Of a DNA stretch of 64,000 nt, positions 45,800-55,038 are shown piece by piece. Within the stretch, counting starts at the first letter, position 1. The number at the start of each line of letters is the position of its first letter. The position numbers were made by a program, and so were the translations under genes. The DNA is taken from assembly GCF_009617875.1 (NCBI RefSeq), contig NZ_BLAV01000001.1, positions 3,410,001-3,474,000 on the forward strand, written 5' to 3'. Source of the DNA: Prolixibacter sp. NT017. Lineage in GTDB: Bacteria; Bacteroidota; Bacteroidia; Bacteroidales; Prolixibacteraceae. The notes below the pieces were generated by a model, which saw nothing but the letters and a program-made list of their open reading frames with translations, was not told where the DNA came from and ran no database searches.

Positions 45800-45807
45800 T
45801 AATTTTG
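45800..45807 (+). promoter_or_regulatory. -7 box for the small outer-membrane protein gene
   Basis: TAATTTTG matches TAnnTTTG, with TTTC at 45778-45781 as a possible -33 element, 14 bases before the ATG at 45822 or 20 before the internal ATG at 45828. Confidence 0.5.
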
Positions 45808-45821
45808 ACTCCGAAAAATTC

Positions 45822-46316
45822 ATGACCATGAGAAAGATTTTCTTATCAATTTTGTTTATCGCCGGTACATTCGGCTTTGTCGATGCACAGATTAATCACC
45901 AACATGCATTGGGTTTACGACTGGGAGACAACGCCAACTTCGGAACAGAAATCAGTTACCAGTATACGCTTACTCCAATGACTCGCCTGGAAGCTGATTT
46001 GGGTGTTCGCTCTGGAAACAGCTGGAATAGCTGGGCCATTACCGGTGTTCACCAATGGGTCTGGCACATCGACGGAGGTTTCAATTGGTATGCCGGAGCA
46101 GGTGCCGGAATCGGTTCCTGGAGTTACCGGAATAATTATACCGACTACGGCGATAGCGGCCTTTTTCTGACCATAGCGGGAACAGCCGGAATTGAATACA
46201 ATTTTGAGATTCCGCTACAGGTGGCCATCGACACCCGTCCGCAGATCGGATTCATCAATCCGCAGGCAGACAACCTCAACTTCGATCTGGCCCTTTCCGT
46301 TCGGTACTGTTTTTAA
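45822..46316 (+). CDS. small outer-membrane beta-barrel protein
   Basis: 164 residues with a cleavable signal (MTMRKIFLSILFIAGTFGFV, cleavage near VDAQ). The mature part alternates hydrophobic and polar residues in about eight strands (ALGLRLGDNANFGTEISYQY, TRLEADLGVR, NWYAGAGAGIGSWSYR) and ends LSVRYCF with a terminal aromatic, as barrel proteins do. It is similar in style to OmpW/OprF-like small porins of Bacteroidota. Function unknown. It is probably monocistronic. Confidence 0.8.
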   Translation: MTMRKIFLSILFIAGTFGFVDAQINHQHALGLRLGDNANFGTEISYQYTLTPMTRLEADLGVRSGNSWNSWAITGVHQWVWHIDGGFNWYAGAGAGIGSWSYRNNYTDYGDSGLFLTIAGTAGIEYNFEIPLQVAIDTRPQIGFINPQADNLNFDLALSVRYCF

Positions 46317-46408
46317 TCCCATCTTTGATTTTAAAAAGATAAAACACCGATACAACAGATTTCCCTGGTTTATTGACAAATTGGGGAAATTGTTTTTTTT
46401 ATGCCTCG

Positions 46409-47821
46409 ATGAGAGATTTGACGACAGGAAATGAGACGAGATTAATCGTCAGGTTTGCCCTGCCCATGCTTGCCGGTAATGTTTTCCAGAATCTGTACAA
46501 CATTATCGACAGCGTAATTGTAGGAAACTACCTGGGCAAGGAAGCCCTGGCTGCCGTTGGTGCGTCGTTTCCCGTCATTTTTACGCTCATTGCGCTGGTT
46601 ATTGGTGTCGGTTCTGGCGCTTCTATTGTCATCTCCCAGTTTTTCGGGGCAAAAAAAACAGATGAGGTTCGACGCACCATCGACACCATTTTCATCTTTT
46701 TTATCGGTGCAGCGATTATTCTTGCCGCACTGGGCATCGTATTTTCTGAATCAATTTTCAGACTATTACAGTTACCCGAAGAAATTCTTCCACAAGCCCA
46801 AACGTATCTTCACACCTACTTAATCGGCCTGTTTGCTTTTTTTGGTTTCAATGGCATAGCATCCATTCTGCGTGGTTTAGGTGACTCGAAAACACCTTTA
46901 TATTTCATGATCATCGCCACGCTGGCTAATATCGCGTTGGATTTGCTGTTTGTCGTGGTCTTTAAATTGGGAGTCGGTAGTGTTGCCCTGGCTACCGTTA
47001 TTTCACAGGCCGGAGCATTTGTCACGGCAATTATCTATTTGAACCGGACACATGCCCTGGTCAAAATTACGCTGACACACCTTCAGTTCGACAGATCGAT
47101 ATTTAAGAGCTGTGTGAAGATTGGCTTGCCTACCGGATTTCAACAGTCGTTTGTAGCCGTTGGAGCCATGGCCATCATGGGAATTGTGAATGGATTTGGG
47201 ACCAACGCCGTTGCTGCCTATACAGTTGCCCTGCGCATCGACTCGCTGGCCAAAATGCCGGCTATGAATTTTGCTTCGGCCCTCTCCTCTTTTGTCGGCC
47301 AAAACCTCGGAGCCAACAAAGAACAACGCGCCCGAAATGGTTTTCGCTCCACACTTGCCATTTCTGTAATTTACAGCATCATCATCTCCCTGTTAATTGT
47401 CTTCTTTGGAGAATTCCTGATGCGGATGTTTACCGATGATTCGGCTGTTATTCATATCGGCGAAAAATACCTGGTCATCGTCAGTTCATTTTATCTCGCT
47501 TTTGCTGCCATGTTCTCGGTGATTGGTATGCTACGCGGCGCCGGTGATACACTTATTCCCATGTACATCACCGTTGTCACATTATGGATTATCCGGCTTC
47601 CCCTTTCCTGGTTTCTTTCCCGGGGACCACTTGGTGTCAGTGGAATCTGGTGGGCGATTCCGATTGCCTGGGTTGTGGGAGCCATCGGATCTTATATCTA
47701 TTACCTATCGGGAAGATGGCGCGGCAAAACCGTTTTTCATCACCAGAATTTTTCATCCGGGCAGCCGGTTCCCAAACCTGCTGTAAAACAGGAAAAAAGC
47801 TCCGTTACCGCAAACGGATAA
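46409..47821 (+). CDS. MATE-family multidrug exporter
   Basis: 470 residues, 12 helices, from the ATG at 46409 (MRDLTTGNETRLIVRFALPM). The longer frame from TTG at 46373 adds 12 unlikely residues. Two MatE repeats: AGNVFQNLYNIIDSVIVGNY with GVGSGASIVISQFFGAKK in the first, and GFQQSFVAVGAMAIMGIVNG with SFVGQNLGANKEQRARNG in the second. It belongs to the NorM/DinF-like group that exports cationic compounds using Na+ or H+. The C-terminal 25 residues are a charged tail. Confidence 0.94.
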   Translation: MRDLTTGNETRLIVRFALPMLAGNVFQNLYNIIDSVIVGNYLGKEALAAVGASFPVIFTLIALVIGVGSGASIVISQFFGAKKTDEVRRTIDTIFIFFIGAAIILAALGIVFSESIFRLLQLPEEILPQAQTYLHTYLIGLFAFFGFNGIASILRGLGDSKTPLYFMIIATLANIALDLLFVVVFKLGVGSVALATVISQAGAFVTAIIYLNRTHALVKITLTHLQFDRSIFKSCVKIGLPTGFQQSFVAVGAMAIMGIVNGFGTNAVAAYTVALRIDSLAKMPAMNFASALSSFVGQNLGANKEQRARNGFRSTLAISVIYSIIISLLIVFFGEFLMRMFTDDSAVIHIGEKYLVIVSSFYLAFAAMFSVIGMLRGAGDTLIPMYITVVTLWIIRLPLSWFLSRGPLGVSGIWWAIPIAWVVGAIGSYIYYLSGRWRGKTVFHHQNFSSGQPVPKPAVKQEKSSVTANG

Positions 47822-47999
47822 AAAGAAGATGCTCTACAACATAATTATAAAACATCCTTATTCCTTTTAAATATCTATTTTCATTTCCGAAACTGGAAAG
47901 AATTTGTTGGCCTAACCTGCCATCTCGTTTCAAATAACCAAAAAATCAAAGCAGGGAAATTTTGCCCTGATCAAACCAATAATCACTAAAGCGTCTGTT

Positions 48000-50279
48000 A
48001 TGATTCATTCCGTTTTCTGGCTGATTCCGGCCGCCTCACTATTTGCCCTTTTGTTTGCGTGGATATTCTTTAAGAATATGATGACCAATTCGGAAGGGAC
48101 CCCGACAATGATAGAAATTGCCCAGCACGTACGCGAAGGCGCCCTGGCTTATCTCACCCGACAATACAAAGTGGTGGGACAGGTTTTCGTGGTACTCGTT
48201 ATCCTGCTTGGTATACTTGCTTATCTGGGGGTTCAAAACCCGTTTGTTCCCGTGGCTTTCCTCACCGGAGGTTTTTTCTCCGGATTAGCAGGCTTCCTGG
48301 GCATGCGAACAGCAACCTATGCTTCTGCCCGTACGGCTCACGGAGCTTCTGCATCGTTGAATAAAGGCTTGAAGATTGCCTTCCGAAGTGGAGCCGTTAT
48401 GGGACTTGTTGTCGTCGGATTCGGTTTGCTCGACATTTCCATCTGGTACATGATCCTGAACAAACTGGTGTATACCGCGACAAACATGCATGAAGGACTT
48501 TCATGGATTGGGCTCACTTTTGTTCATGCCGGAACTACAGAACATGAAAAATTAATCGAAATTACCGCTACCATGCTGACCTTCGGTATGGGAGCTTCTA
48601 CACAGGCACTCTTTGCCCGTGTGGGAGGGGGTATTTATACAAAAGCTGCCGATGTAGGTGCCGACCTCGTAGGTAAAGTCGAAGCTGGTATTCCGGAAGA
48701 TGATCCGAGAAATCCGGCCACTATTGCCGACAACGTAGGCGACAATGTAGGTGATGTAGCAGGTATGGGAGCCGACCTGTACGAATCGTATTGCGGCTCA
48801 ATTCTGGCAACAGCTGCGCTTGGAGCCGCTCTTCCCGGTCTCACCGGAGAAGATCAGACCAAAGCAGTGATTGCACCAATGCTCGTTGCTGCTATCGGTA
48901 TTCTACTTTCGGTCGCCGGTATTTTCCTGGTAAGAACCAAAGAATCAGCTACACAGAAAAACCTACTAAATGCCTTACTACTGGGAACTGGTGGAAGTTC
49001 GTTCTTCATACTGGTTGTTCTTGGATTTATGGTATACTTTGACTGGATTAGCTGGGGAATTTTCGGAGCAGTTGTTTCCGGACTTCTTGCCGGTGTTATC
49101 ATCGGACAGGGAACTGAATACTTTACTTCCGATGAATATAAACCAACCAAAGGCATTGCCAAACAAGGGTTACAAGGGCCAGCCACCACCATCATCGAAG
49201 GAATGGCTGTAGGTATGTACTCAACCTGGATTCCGGTTATCACCATTGTTATTGGCATTATTGCAGCCTACGGATTCGGTGGAGGTTTCCACAGCTTTGC
49301 CGATGGTGTTTATGGTATCGGCTTTGCCGCTGTTGGTATGCTTTCCACATTGGGAATTACACTGGCAACCGACGCATTTGGGCCGATTGCCGATAATGCT
49401 GGAGGAAACGCTGAAATGGCAGAATTGCCGCCGGAAGTACGTCAACGCACCGACGCACTCGATATGTTGGGAAATACCACGGCTGCTACCGGAAAAGGTT
49501 TTGCGATTGGCTCTGCTGCACTTACTGCTATGGCACTGTTAGCTGCATATATGGAAGAAATTCGCTTATGGCTGGGAAAACTGGCAGGTGACGGCGTCAG
49601 AGAAGTTGGCAACGTGTTGTTCTATAATGATCATATGCCAATGGTAACAGCCGGACAAAGGGCTGTGGAAATTGCAACGGCCAATATTCAGGACTTTGCC
49701 GATGCTTACAATCTGACACTTTTCAACCCGCTTCTGCTGGGTGGTATTTTTATTGGTGCCATGATGGCCTTTGTTTTCAGCGCGATGACCATGAAAGCTG
49801 TCGGACGATCTGCCGGAGCCATGGTGGATGAAGTTCGCCGTCAGTTCCGCGAAATTCCCGGTATCATGGAAAGGAAACAGAAACCGGACTATGCCCGTTG
49901 TGTTGAGATTTCGACCAAGGGCGCACAACGCGAGATGATTCTTCCCTCATTACTGGCGATTATCGTCCCTGTTGCCGTAGGTATTCTTTTGGGTGTAGCA
50001 GGCGTTGTAGGACTATTAGTCGGCGGTCTGACCACTGGTTTCACTCTGGCAGTGATGCTCAATAATGCTGGTGGTGCCTGGGACAATGCCAAAAAATTCA
50101 TCGAAAAAGGTGAATACGGCGGAAAAGGCAGTGAAGCTCATAAGGCTGGTGTTGTAGGCGATACGGTGGGTGATCCGTTTAAAGATACATCCGGCCCGTC
50201 ATTAAATATCCTGATTAAGCTAATGACGATGGCCTCCATCGTTATGGCAGGTGTTACCGTGGCTTATCATATTTTGTAA
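48000..50279 (+). CDS. hppA: K+-dependent membrane-bound ion-pumping pyrophosphatase
   Basis: 759 residues, about 16 helices. The pyrophosphate site is intact: [48 protein letters not shown] and [24 protein letters not shown] carries Ala where K+-independent enzymes have Lys, so this is the K+-dependent class, which includes Na+-pumping and H+-pumping members. It couples hydrolysis of biosynthetic pyrophosphate to Na+ or H+ export across the inner membrane and saves ATP under fermentation. It has a strong terminator and stands alone. Confidence 0.96.
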   Translation: MIHSVFWLIPAASLFALLFAWIFFKNMMTNSEGTPTMIEIAQHVREGALAYLTRQYKVVGQVFVVLVILLGILAYLGVQNPFVPVAFLTGGFFSGLAGFLGMRTATYASARTAHGASASLNKGLKIAFRSGAVMGLVVVGFGLLDISIWYMILNKLVYTATNMHEGLSWIGLTFVHAGTTEHEKLIEITATMLTFGMGASTQALFARVGGGIYTKAADVGADLVGKVEAGIPEDDPRNPATIADNVGDNVGDVAGMGADLYESYCGSILATAALGAALPGLTGEDQTKAVIAPMLVAAIGILLSVAGIFLVRTKESATQKNLLNALLLGTGGSSFFILVVLGFMVYFDWISWGIFGAVVSGLLAGVIIGQGTEYFTSDEYKPTKGIAKQGLQGPATTIIEGMAVGMYSTWIPVITIVIGIIAAYGFGGGFHSFADGVYGIGFAAVGMLSTLGITLATDAFGPIADNAGGNAEMAELPPEVRQRTDALDMLGNTTAATGKGFAIGSAALTAMALLAAYMEEIRLWLGKLAGDGVREVGNVLFYNDHMPMVTAGQRAVEIATANIQDFADAYNLTLFNPLLLGGIFIGAMMAFVFSAMTMKAVGRSAGAMVDEVRRQFREIPGIMERKQKPDYARCVEISTKGAQREMILPSLLAIIVPVAVGILLGVAGVVGLLVGGLTTGFTLAVMLNNAGGAWDNAKKFIEKGEYGGKGSEAHKAGVVGDTVGDPFKDTSGPSLNILIKLMTMASIVMAGVTVAYHIL

Positions 50280-50302
50280 TCCAACTCACACTGAATATTT
50301 AC

Positions 50303-50336
50303 AAGGAGGCGACCGAATTGGTCACCTCCTTTTTTT
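50303..50336 (+). terminator. strong terminator after hppA
   Basis: Arms AAGGAGGCGACC (50303-50314) and GGTCACCTCCTT (50320-50331) pair with one mismatch around a five-base loop, followed by a run of T. It begins 24 bases after the stop. Confidence 0.92.
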
Positions 50337-50497
50337 GTTAAAAACCAATTATTCTATAACTTTCTAAGGAGAAAGAAATCCTATCAAATCATTTAGAATT
50401 ATTAAAAATACCTAAAAACATTTGCCCTAACCCACCCGCAGTGAACGATTTGATAATATAATATGTTACATATAAATAAAACTAAATTAAATAGAAC

Positions 50498-51511
50498 ATG
50501 GCGGATCTCAAAACAACGTACATGGGGGTGCAGCTGAAAAACCCCATCATTCTTGGAGCCAGCAGTATTGTTGACAAGCTCGAAACCGTGAAAAAAATTG
50601 AACGGGCCGGAGTCGGCGCCATTGTTTACCGCTCCCTTTTCGAGGAGCAGATTCATCTCGAAGAAGCTCAGCTGGACGACATGCTCGGGGAATACGATGA
50701 AAGACATGCCGAGATGATCGATATTTTCCCGAACATTAAACATGCCGGGGCCAAAGAACATCTGTACCAGTTGAAGAAAACGGTCGACAATGTGGATGTT
50801 CCTGTTTTTGCCAGCTTGAATGCCATCTATGATTCTACCTGGGTAGAATATGCCAAACAACTGGAAGAAACCGGAATCGCTGGTTTGGAACTGAATTTTT
50901 ACAGTGTGCCGGTTGAGTTGGATAAAGCCGGGGCGAGTATTGAAGAACATCAGCTGGACATTCTGAAAAAAGTGAAAAAAGCGGTGAAAATTCCGGTCAG
51001 TGTGAAAATTTCATCCTTCTACAGCAATCCACTGAACTTTGTGCAGCAGCTCGACAAAGCAAAAACCGATGCCGTAGTTCTTTTCAACCGCTTCTTCCAA
51101 CCTGAAATTGATATTGAGACCGAAGAGTTCTATTACCCGTTCGATCTGACACATGAAAAAGACTACCAGATTACTTTGCGTTTTGCCGGTCTGCTTTACG
51201 GACATATTAAAAGTGACATTTGCGCCAGCCGTGGTATTTCCGACGGAAAAGATCTGATTAAGATGCTGCTGGCTGGTGCGACCTCCGTACAGGTTGTCAG
51301 CACAATATTCCGGAACAAAGCCGGAGCCATTACCAAAATGCTCGATATGCTCGAACAATGGATGGACGAAAAAGGGTATAAATCGGTTGACGAATTCCGC
51401 GGAAAGCTCGCCATGAAAAATCTGCAGGATCCTTACGCATACAAGCGGGCCCAGTACGTCGACATCCTGATGAACTCAACAGAGATAATCAAAAAATATC
51501 CAATGATTTAA
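50498..51511 (+). CDS. dihydroorotate-dehydrogenase-like flavoprotein
   Basis: 337 residues of the class 1 dihydroorotate dehydrogenase barrel family: MGVQLKNPIILGASSIVDKL, VPVFASLNAIYD, GIAGLELNFYSVP, KIPVSVKISSFYSNP (FMN-binding Lys) and ASRGISDGKDLIKMLLAGAT with VQVVSTIFRNKAG. The fold predicts an FMN enzyme, but this subgroup differs from PyrD and is common in anaerobes near ferredoxin and hydrogenase genes. Its substrate is unknown to me. It sits between two terminators, so it is monocistronic, 200 bases from the hydrogenase operon. Confidence 0.88.
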   Translation: MADLKTTYMGVQLKNPIILGASSIVDKLETVKKIERAGVGAIVYRSLFEEQIHLEEAQLDDMLGEYDERHAEMIDIFPNIKHAGAKEHLYQLKKTVDNVDVPVFASLNAIYDSTWVEYAKQLEETGIAGLELNFYSVPVELDKAGASIEEHQLDILKKVKKAVKIPVSVKISSFYSNPLNFVQQLDKAKTDAVVLFNRFFQPEIDIETEEFYYPFDLTHEKDYQITLRFAGLLYGHIKSDICASRGISDGKDLIKMLLAGATSVQVVSTIFRNKAGAITKMLDMLEQWMDEKGYKSVDEFRGKLAMKNLQDPYAYKRAQYVDILMNSTEIIKKYPMI

Positions 51512-51523
51512 TTCCCCAATTTC

Positions 51524-51548
51524 AACCCGGCAAACGCCGGGTTTTTTA
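51524..51548 (+). terminator. terminator after the dihydroorotate-dehydrogenase-like gene
   Basis: Perfect 8-bp arms AACCCGGC (51524-51531) and GCCGGGTT (51536-51543) with an AAAC loop, followed by T residues. It begins 13 bases after the stop. Confidence 0.93.
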
Positions 51549-51607
51549 TTCTCCAATTTTGCCTTCCTTTTAGATTCGTTTTTACTTTTCTCCCCTCCTT
51601 GTTTAGA

Positions 51608-51623
51608 ACTGATTAAAATCAGT
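51608..51623. promoter_or_regulatory. FNR/CRP-like box upstream of the hydrogenase operon
   Basis: ACTGATT-AA-AATCAGT, a 7-bp perfect inverted repeat that contains TGAT-N4-ATCA, the core of FNR-type sites (TTGAT-N4-ATCAA). It lies about 110 bases before the first gene and about 60 bases before a possible -7 box (TATTTTTA, 51677-51684). Confidence 0.5.
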
Positions 51624-51676
51624 GTATCAGCGTGTAAAAGTTTATGAAAGTCATGTATTAGCCATTTCCTCTTTCC

Positions 51677-51684
51677 TATTTTTA
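51677..51684 (+). promoter_or_regulatory. possible -7 box of the sensory hydrogenase operon
   Basis: TATTTTTA differs from TAnnTTTG at the last base only. It lies 32 bases before the ATG at 51717. No TTTG is seen at -33, which would fit an activator-dependent promoter. Confidence 0.4.
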
Positions 51685-51716
51685 CCATCAGGAAAACCAA
51701 ACCTTAATAACCGACT

Positions 51717-52061
51717 ATGGAGCTTGCCCGTATAGTTGAGATAGTTAACGGCAGAGTCATCTGTGGAGAGGAAAAACTCAGAAGAACCGTCAAATATGGC
51801 TTCAGTTCTGACCTGATGAGTGATGTTCTGACCATAAACATCGAGAACTTGCTGTTGATGACCGGCCTCGCCAATCCTCAAACCATACGAACAGCCGAGA
51901 TGGCCGATATTGAATTTATTCTGTTTGTCAGGAATAAGAAAATCACCATGGAGATGATAAAACTGGCCAGGGAGAACGATATCGTACTCATTACAACCGG
52001 GTATTCACTCTTTCGGACCTCAGGTTTATTATTTAATGCAGGTTTAAAACCGGTGTACTGA
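51717..52061 (+). CDS. DRTGG-domain protein 1
   Basis: 114 residues forming a single DRTGG-type domain, cytoplasmic. The pattern runs MELARIVEIVNGRVICGEEK, then YGFSSDLMSDVLT, a middle TGLANPQTIRTAEMADIEFI and the end NDIVLITTGYSLFRTSGLLF. DRTGG domains occur in phosphotransacetylases and CBS proteins; their biochemical role is not settled. A paralogue is at 53972-54307. Such pairs accompany HydS-type sensory hydrogenases in clostridia and Thermotogae. Its TGA overlaps the next ATG (TGATG), so translation is coupled. Confidence 0.85.
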   Translation: MELARIVEIVNGRVICGEEKLRRTVKYGFSSDLMSDVLTINIENLLLMTGLANPQTIRTAEMADIEFILFVRNKKITMEMIKLARENDIVLITTGYSLFRTSGLLFNAGLKPVY

Positions 52062-52480
52062 TGAAACTGAATTTTCAGGTAGAAGGAGGCAATTTTGCCA
52101 AAGCAGGCGTTGCATCCAGCGAGGTGAAAAAGGTACTGAAGAAACTGGGAGTTCCTCCGATGATTATCCGGCGCATTGTTGTCGCCCTGTATGAAGCGGA
52201 AGTAAATATCGTCGCTCATGCGCAACAGGGCATCATCAGTGTCGATTTACATCACGATAAGGTGGAAATCGAACTGCGGGACAAAGGACCGGGAATTGGA
52301 GATATCTCCCAGGCAATGCAGGAAGGTTTTTCGACAGCATCAGAAGAAGTGCGCGCCATGGGATTTGGTGCCGGAATGGGATTACCCAACATTAAGAAAA
52401 ATGCAGATGAACTGAATATAGAGAGCAAGGTCGGTGAAGGAACCACGGTACACATTACTAATTATTTTGCCAAACCATGA
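52061..52480 (+). CDS. GHKL ATPase (anti-sigma/RsbW-like kinase) 1
   Basis: 139 residues, a lone HATPase_c domain. N-box VVALYEAEVNIVAHAQQG (Glu and Asn), G1 box LRDKGPGIGDI, G2 box MGFGAGMGLPNIKKNADEL, and VGEGTTVHI at the end. The Bergerat fold is complete, but no dimerisation/phosphoacceptor domain exists, as in RsbW-like serine kinases. It overlaps both neighbours by 1-4 bases, so it should be made in proportion to the HydS-like protein. A role as a protein kinase responding to that sensor is inference. Confidence 0.9.
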   Translation: MKLNFQVEGGNFAKAGVASSEVKKVLKKLGVPPMIIRRIVVALYEAEVNIVAHAQQGIISVDLHHDKVEIELRDKGPGIGDISQAMQEGFSTASEEVRAMGFGAGMGLPNIKKNADELNIESKVGEGTTVHITNYFAKP

Positions 52481-53889
52481 ATCAATCGAACCAATTGGAA
52501 CTACACCACGCTATCAAAATCGACGCGGATAAATGCCGGGCGTGCACGCATTGCCTGCAGGTGTGTCCTACCGAAGCCATCCGGATTCGGAACGGGAAGG
52601 CCACCATCATTCCGGGCCGGTGTGTCGATTGCGGCGAGTGCCACCGGGCGTGTCCTTACCAAGCTTTTTATGTGGAGCAAGACGATCTTTCACGCATATT
52701 CGATTACAAATACCGGGTCGCACTTTTTCCGGCCGTTTTCGTGAGTCAGTTCCCTGAAAATATTTCAGAAGAACAAATATATAGTGTACTGAAGCAAATT
52801 GGTTTCACCCACACGTGCGAAGTGGAACAGCCCATCTCGGTACTCATCGATTCCATTAAAGACTTTGCACAGAATGAATACGACAGCGAAAGTCCCATTA
52901 TTTCCTCATTCTGTCCGGCAACCGTTCGCCTGATCCAGGTAAAATATCCGGCACTGACTGAACATTTGGTTTTGCGGAACGCGCCGCATGATCTGGCGGC
53001 CTGGTATGTCAGACAACGGTTAGCCGAAGAAGGAATCGATCCATCGGATGCCGGCATTTTCTATATCACGCCGTGTGCCGCCAAAATTGCAGCAGTGAAA
53101 AGTCCCGTCGGCGAGAAAAAATCGATTGTTGATGGCATTATCAACATGAGCGAGATTTACAACCAGGTAATGGCAAAAGCAACCGGAGTCACCGGAAACT
53201 TTCATTCCTGCGATTGCCGCAATGAAATTTCCCGCGAAGGAATCCTCTGGAGTCTTCCGGAAGGAGAAAAAGCAGCGTTCGATGGCAAGTCACTCTCCGT
53301 TGACGGAATGCACAATGTTATCCGGATTTTGGAACGATTGGAAGACGGAGATCTTCAGGATATCGACTTTCTGGAGCTGCGGGCCTGCGAAGAAGGCTGC
53401 GCCGGCGGTATCATGATGACCAGTAACCGCTTCCTGACAGCCGATCGCCAGCACAAACGGGCCGAGAAATTTCCGGAAGCCAAATCATCCGCAGGCATGG
53501 AAGAACTAGCAGAGAAACTGCGTATCGCTTCGGTTCAGCCACGCCCGATGGTTCACCTGGACACCGACATGGAGAAAGCTTTCGCGAAAATGGAGAAAGC
53601 CCGTTCCATCATGTGTCACCTACCGGGAATTGATTGCGGTGCTTGTGGTGCTCCGTCCTGTTTGGCTCTGGCTGAAGATATGGTACGGCACGAAGCCCGG
53701 ATGACCGATTGCATTTATATACAGCAGCTGTGGCAGAAGGAAGGAAAAATATCGGCTGAAAAAGCTTTCCGTAATCTGGAAAAGAGATGGGGAGAAAACC
53801 GTTTCGATGTGGATTGCTCGAAACGAGGTGCAAAGAATGATAACGGATTTGGATTAATGAATGAAGGAGAAGATGCCGACTTGTACTAG
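52477..53889 (+). CDS. HydS-like putative sensory [FeFe] hydrogenase
   Basis: 470 residues. Two ferredoxin-type [4Fe-4S] sites (Cys20, 23, 26, 30; Cys49, 52, 55, 59) precede an H-cluster domain. All four predicted H-cluster ligands are kept: Cys146 in SSFCPAT, Cys200 in TPCAAK, and Cys304 and Cys308 in LRACEEGCAGG. The proton-relay Cys that precedes the first ligand in catalytic enzymes is Phe145 here, and the Met of MPC is Thr198. A C-terminal FeS domain (CHLPGIDCGACGAPSC, about 377-410) follows; the PAS domain of typical HydS proteins is absent. It is probably slow or non-catalytic, a redox or H2 sensor for the surrounding kinase/phosphatase genes. Confidence 0.9.
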   Translation: MNQSNQLELHHAIKIDADKCRACTHCLQVCPTEAIRIRNGKATIIPGRCVDCGECHRACPYQAFYVEQDDLSRIFDYKYRVALFPAVFVSQFPENISEEQIYSVLKQIGFTHTCEVEQPISVLIDSIKDFAQNEYDSESPIISSFCPATVRLIQVKYPALTEHLVLRNAPHDLAAWYVRQRLAEEGIDPSDAGIFYITPCAAKIAAVKSPVGEKKSIVDGIINMSEIYNQVMAKATGVTGNFHSCDCRNEISREGILWSLPEGEKAAFDGKSLSVDGMHNVIRILERLEDGDLQDIDFLELRACEEGCAGGIMMTSNRFLTADRQHKRAEKFPEAKSSAGMEELAEKLRIASVQPRPMVHLDTDMEKAFAKMEKARSIMCHLPGIDCGACGAPSCLALAEDMVRHEARMTDCIYIQQLWQKEGKISAEKAFRNLEKRWGENRFDVDCSKRGAKNDNGFGLMNEGEDADLY

Positions 53890-53971
53890 TTTTTATTGCA
53901 GAGTAAGATATGAGCTGATGCGGCAAGAAGCTGCAGAGAGAAAGAATCAAACCAAAAATAACCTGGATAGA

Positions 53972-54307
53972 ATGACAGTAAAAGATGTACAACAAGCCCT
54001 CGAACTAAAAGTCTTTGGCGGCGAAAAAGGGTTAAACAGTGACGTAACCGGAGGCTATGTATCCGACTTACTGAGCGATGTGATGGGAAATGCAACCGAA
54101 GGAATGGCATGGATCACGTTGCAAACGCACCTGAATGTGATGGCCATTGCATCGTTGAAGGATTTGTCCGTCGTTATTCTGGTTAACGGAAACAAACCGG
54201 AAGAGGATATGCTGGAGAAAGCCAACGAAGAAAATATTCCGGTACTGGGAACCAAACTTGGCACTTTCGAAACTGCCGGAAAACTTTACCAACTGTTAAA
54301 TTCCTGA
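53972..54307 (+). CDS. DRTGG-domain protein 2
   Basis: 111 residues from the ATG at 53972 (MTVKDVQQALELKVFGGEKG). The open frame extends back to 53861 inside the previous gene, but those 37 residues do not fit the family. It aligns with the first DRTGG protein across YVSDLLSDVMG, the middle THLNVMAIASLKDLSVVILV and the end NIPVLGTKLGTFETAGKLYQ. It is part of the sensory module, four bases before the PHP gene. Confidence 0.85.
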   Translation: MTVKDVQQALELKVFGGEKGLNSDVTGGYVSDLLSDVMGNATEGMAWITLQTHLNVMAIASLKDLSVVILVNGNKPEEDMLEKANEENIPVLGTKLGTFETAGKLYQLLNS

Positions 54308-54310
54308 GCC

Positions 54311-55036
54311 ATGAAATCATACCGGGCTGATCTACATATTCATTCTCTTCTTTCGCCTTGCGGAAGTCTGGACATGAGTCCGGCCCGGATTATTCGTGAA
54401 GCAAAAGAACGGAAGATTGACATCATCGCGGTAGCCGACCACAACTCGACGCGGCAAGCCGGATTGATAAAAAAGTTGGGGCAGGAAACGGGAATAACAG
54501 TGTTAACCGGAGCGGAAGTCAATACCCGCGAAGAAGTGCATTGTCTTTGCCTTTTCGGCGATGAAGAGGCAACCCGGATTTTTCAGGAATTCCTCGATGC
54601 CCGTTTACCGGAAGAGGAAAATGATGTGGTCATTTTTGGCGACCAGGTGGTAGTCGATAAAGACGAACAAATCGTTTACACGGAAGATCGTTTGCTGATT
54701 TCTGCTCTTCGTGCTGGCATCAAAGAGATTGAAACGCTGGTGCACAAGCTGAATGGAATTTTCATCCCGGCGCACATCGATCGACCTTACAGCGGCATTC
54801 TCGACCGTTTGGGATTCATTCCCGAAAACCTGGAATATGATGCACTGGAACTCTCCTACCGGATGCCGGAAACAGAAATTTGCGGACAGCATCCCGAATT
54901 GTGCGGAAAATATTTCCTCCGCTCATCGGATGCACATTACCCGAAAGACATTGGAAGGGCAACTACAACATTTGAGTTGGAAGAGAATTCATTTGAGGCC
55001 GTCAGGGCTTATTTGCGAAGCAAGTTAAACCAGTAG
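54311..55036 (+). CDS. PHP-domain phosphoesterase
   Basis: 241 residues with all PHP metal motifs: DLHIHSLLSPCGSLDM (HxH), AVADHNSTRQ (DH), LTGAEVNTREEVHCLCLF (Glu, His), FIPAHIDRP (His) and SSDAHYPKDIGR (D-x-H). This superfamily hydrolyses phosphate mono- or diesters with a trinuclear metal site, for example histidinol phosphate, 3',5'-nucleotides or phosphotyrosine. In this operon it may reverse phosphorylation by the GHKL ATPases or destroy a nucleotide messenger. Two bases separate it from the next gene. Confidence 0.9.
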   Translation: MKSYRADLHIHSLLSPCGSLDMSPARIIREAKERKIDIIAVADHNSTRQAGLIKKLGQETGITVLTGAEVNTREEVHCLCLFGDEEATRIFQEFLDARLPEEENDVVIFGDQVVVDKDEQIVYTEDRLLISALRAGIKEIETLVHKLNGIFIPAHIDRPYSGILDRLGFIPENLEYDALELSYRMPETEICGQHPELCGKYFLRSSDAHYPKDIGRATTTFELEENSFEAVRAYLRSKLNQ

Positions 55037-55038
55037 CG

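Noticed and set aside
53861..53971. N-terminal extension of the second DRTGG gene into the HydS-like gene
   Set aside because: The 37 extra residues do not match the first DRTGG protein, which begins at the equivalent of the ATG at 53972.
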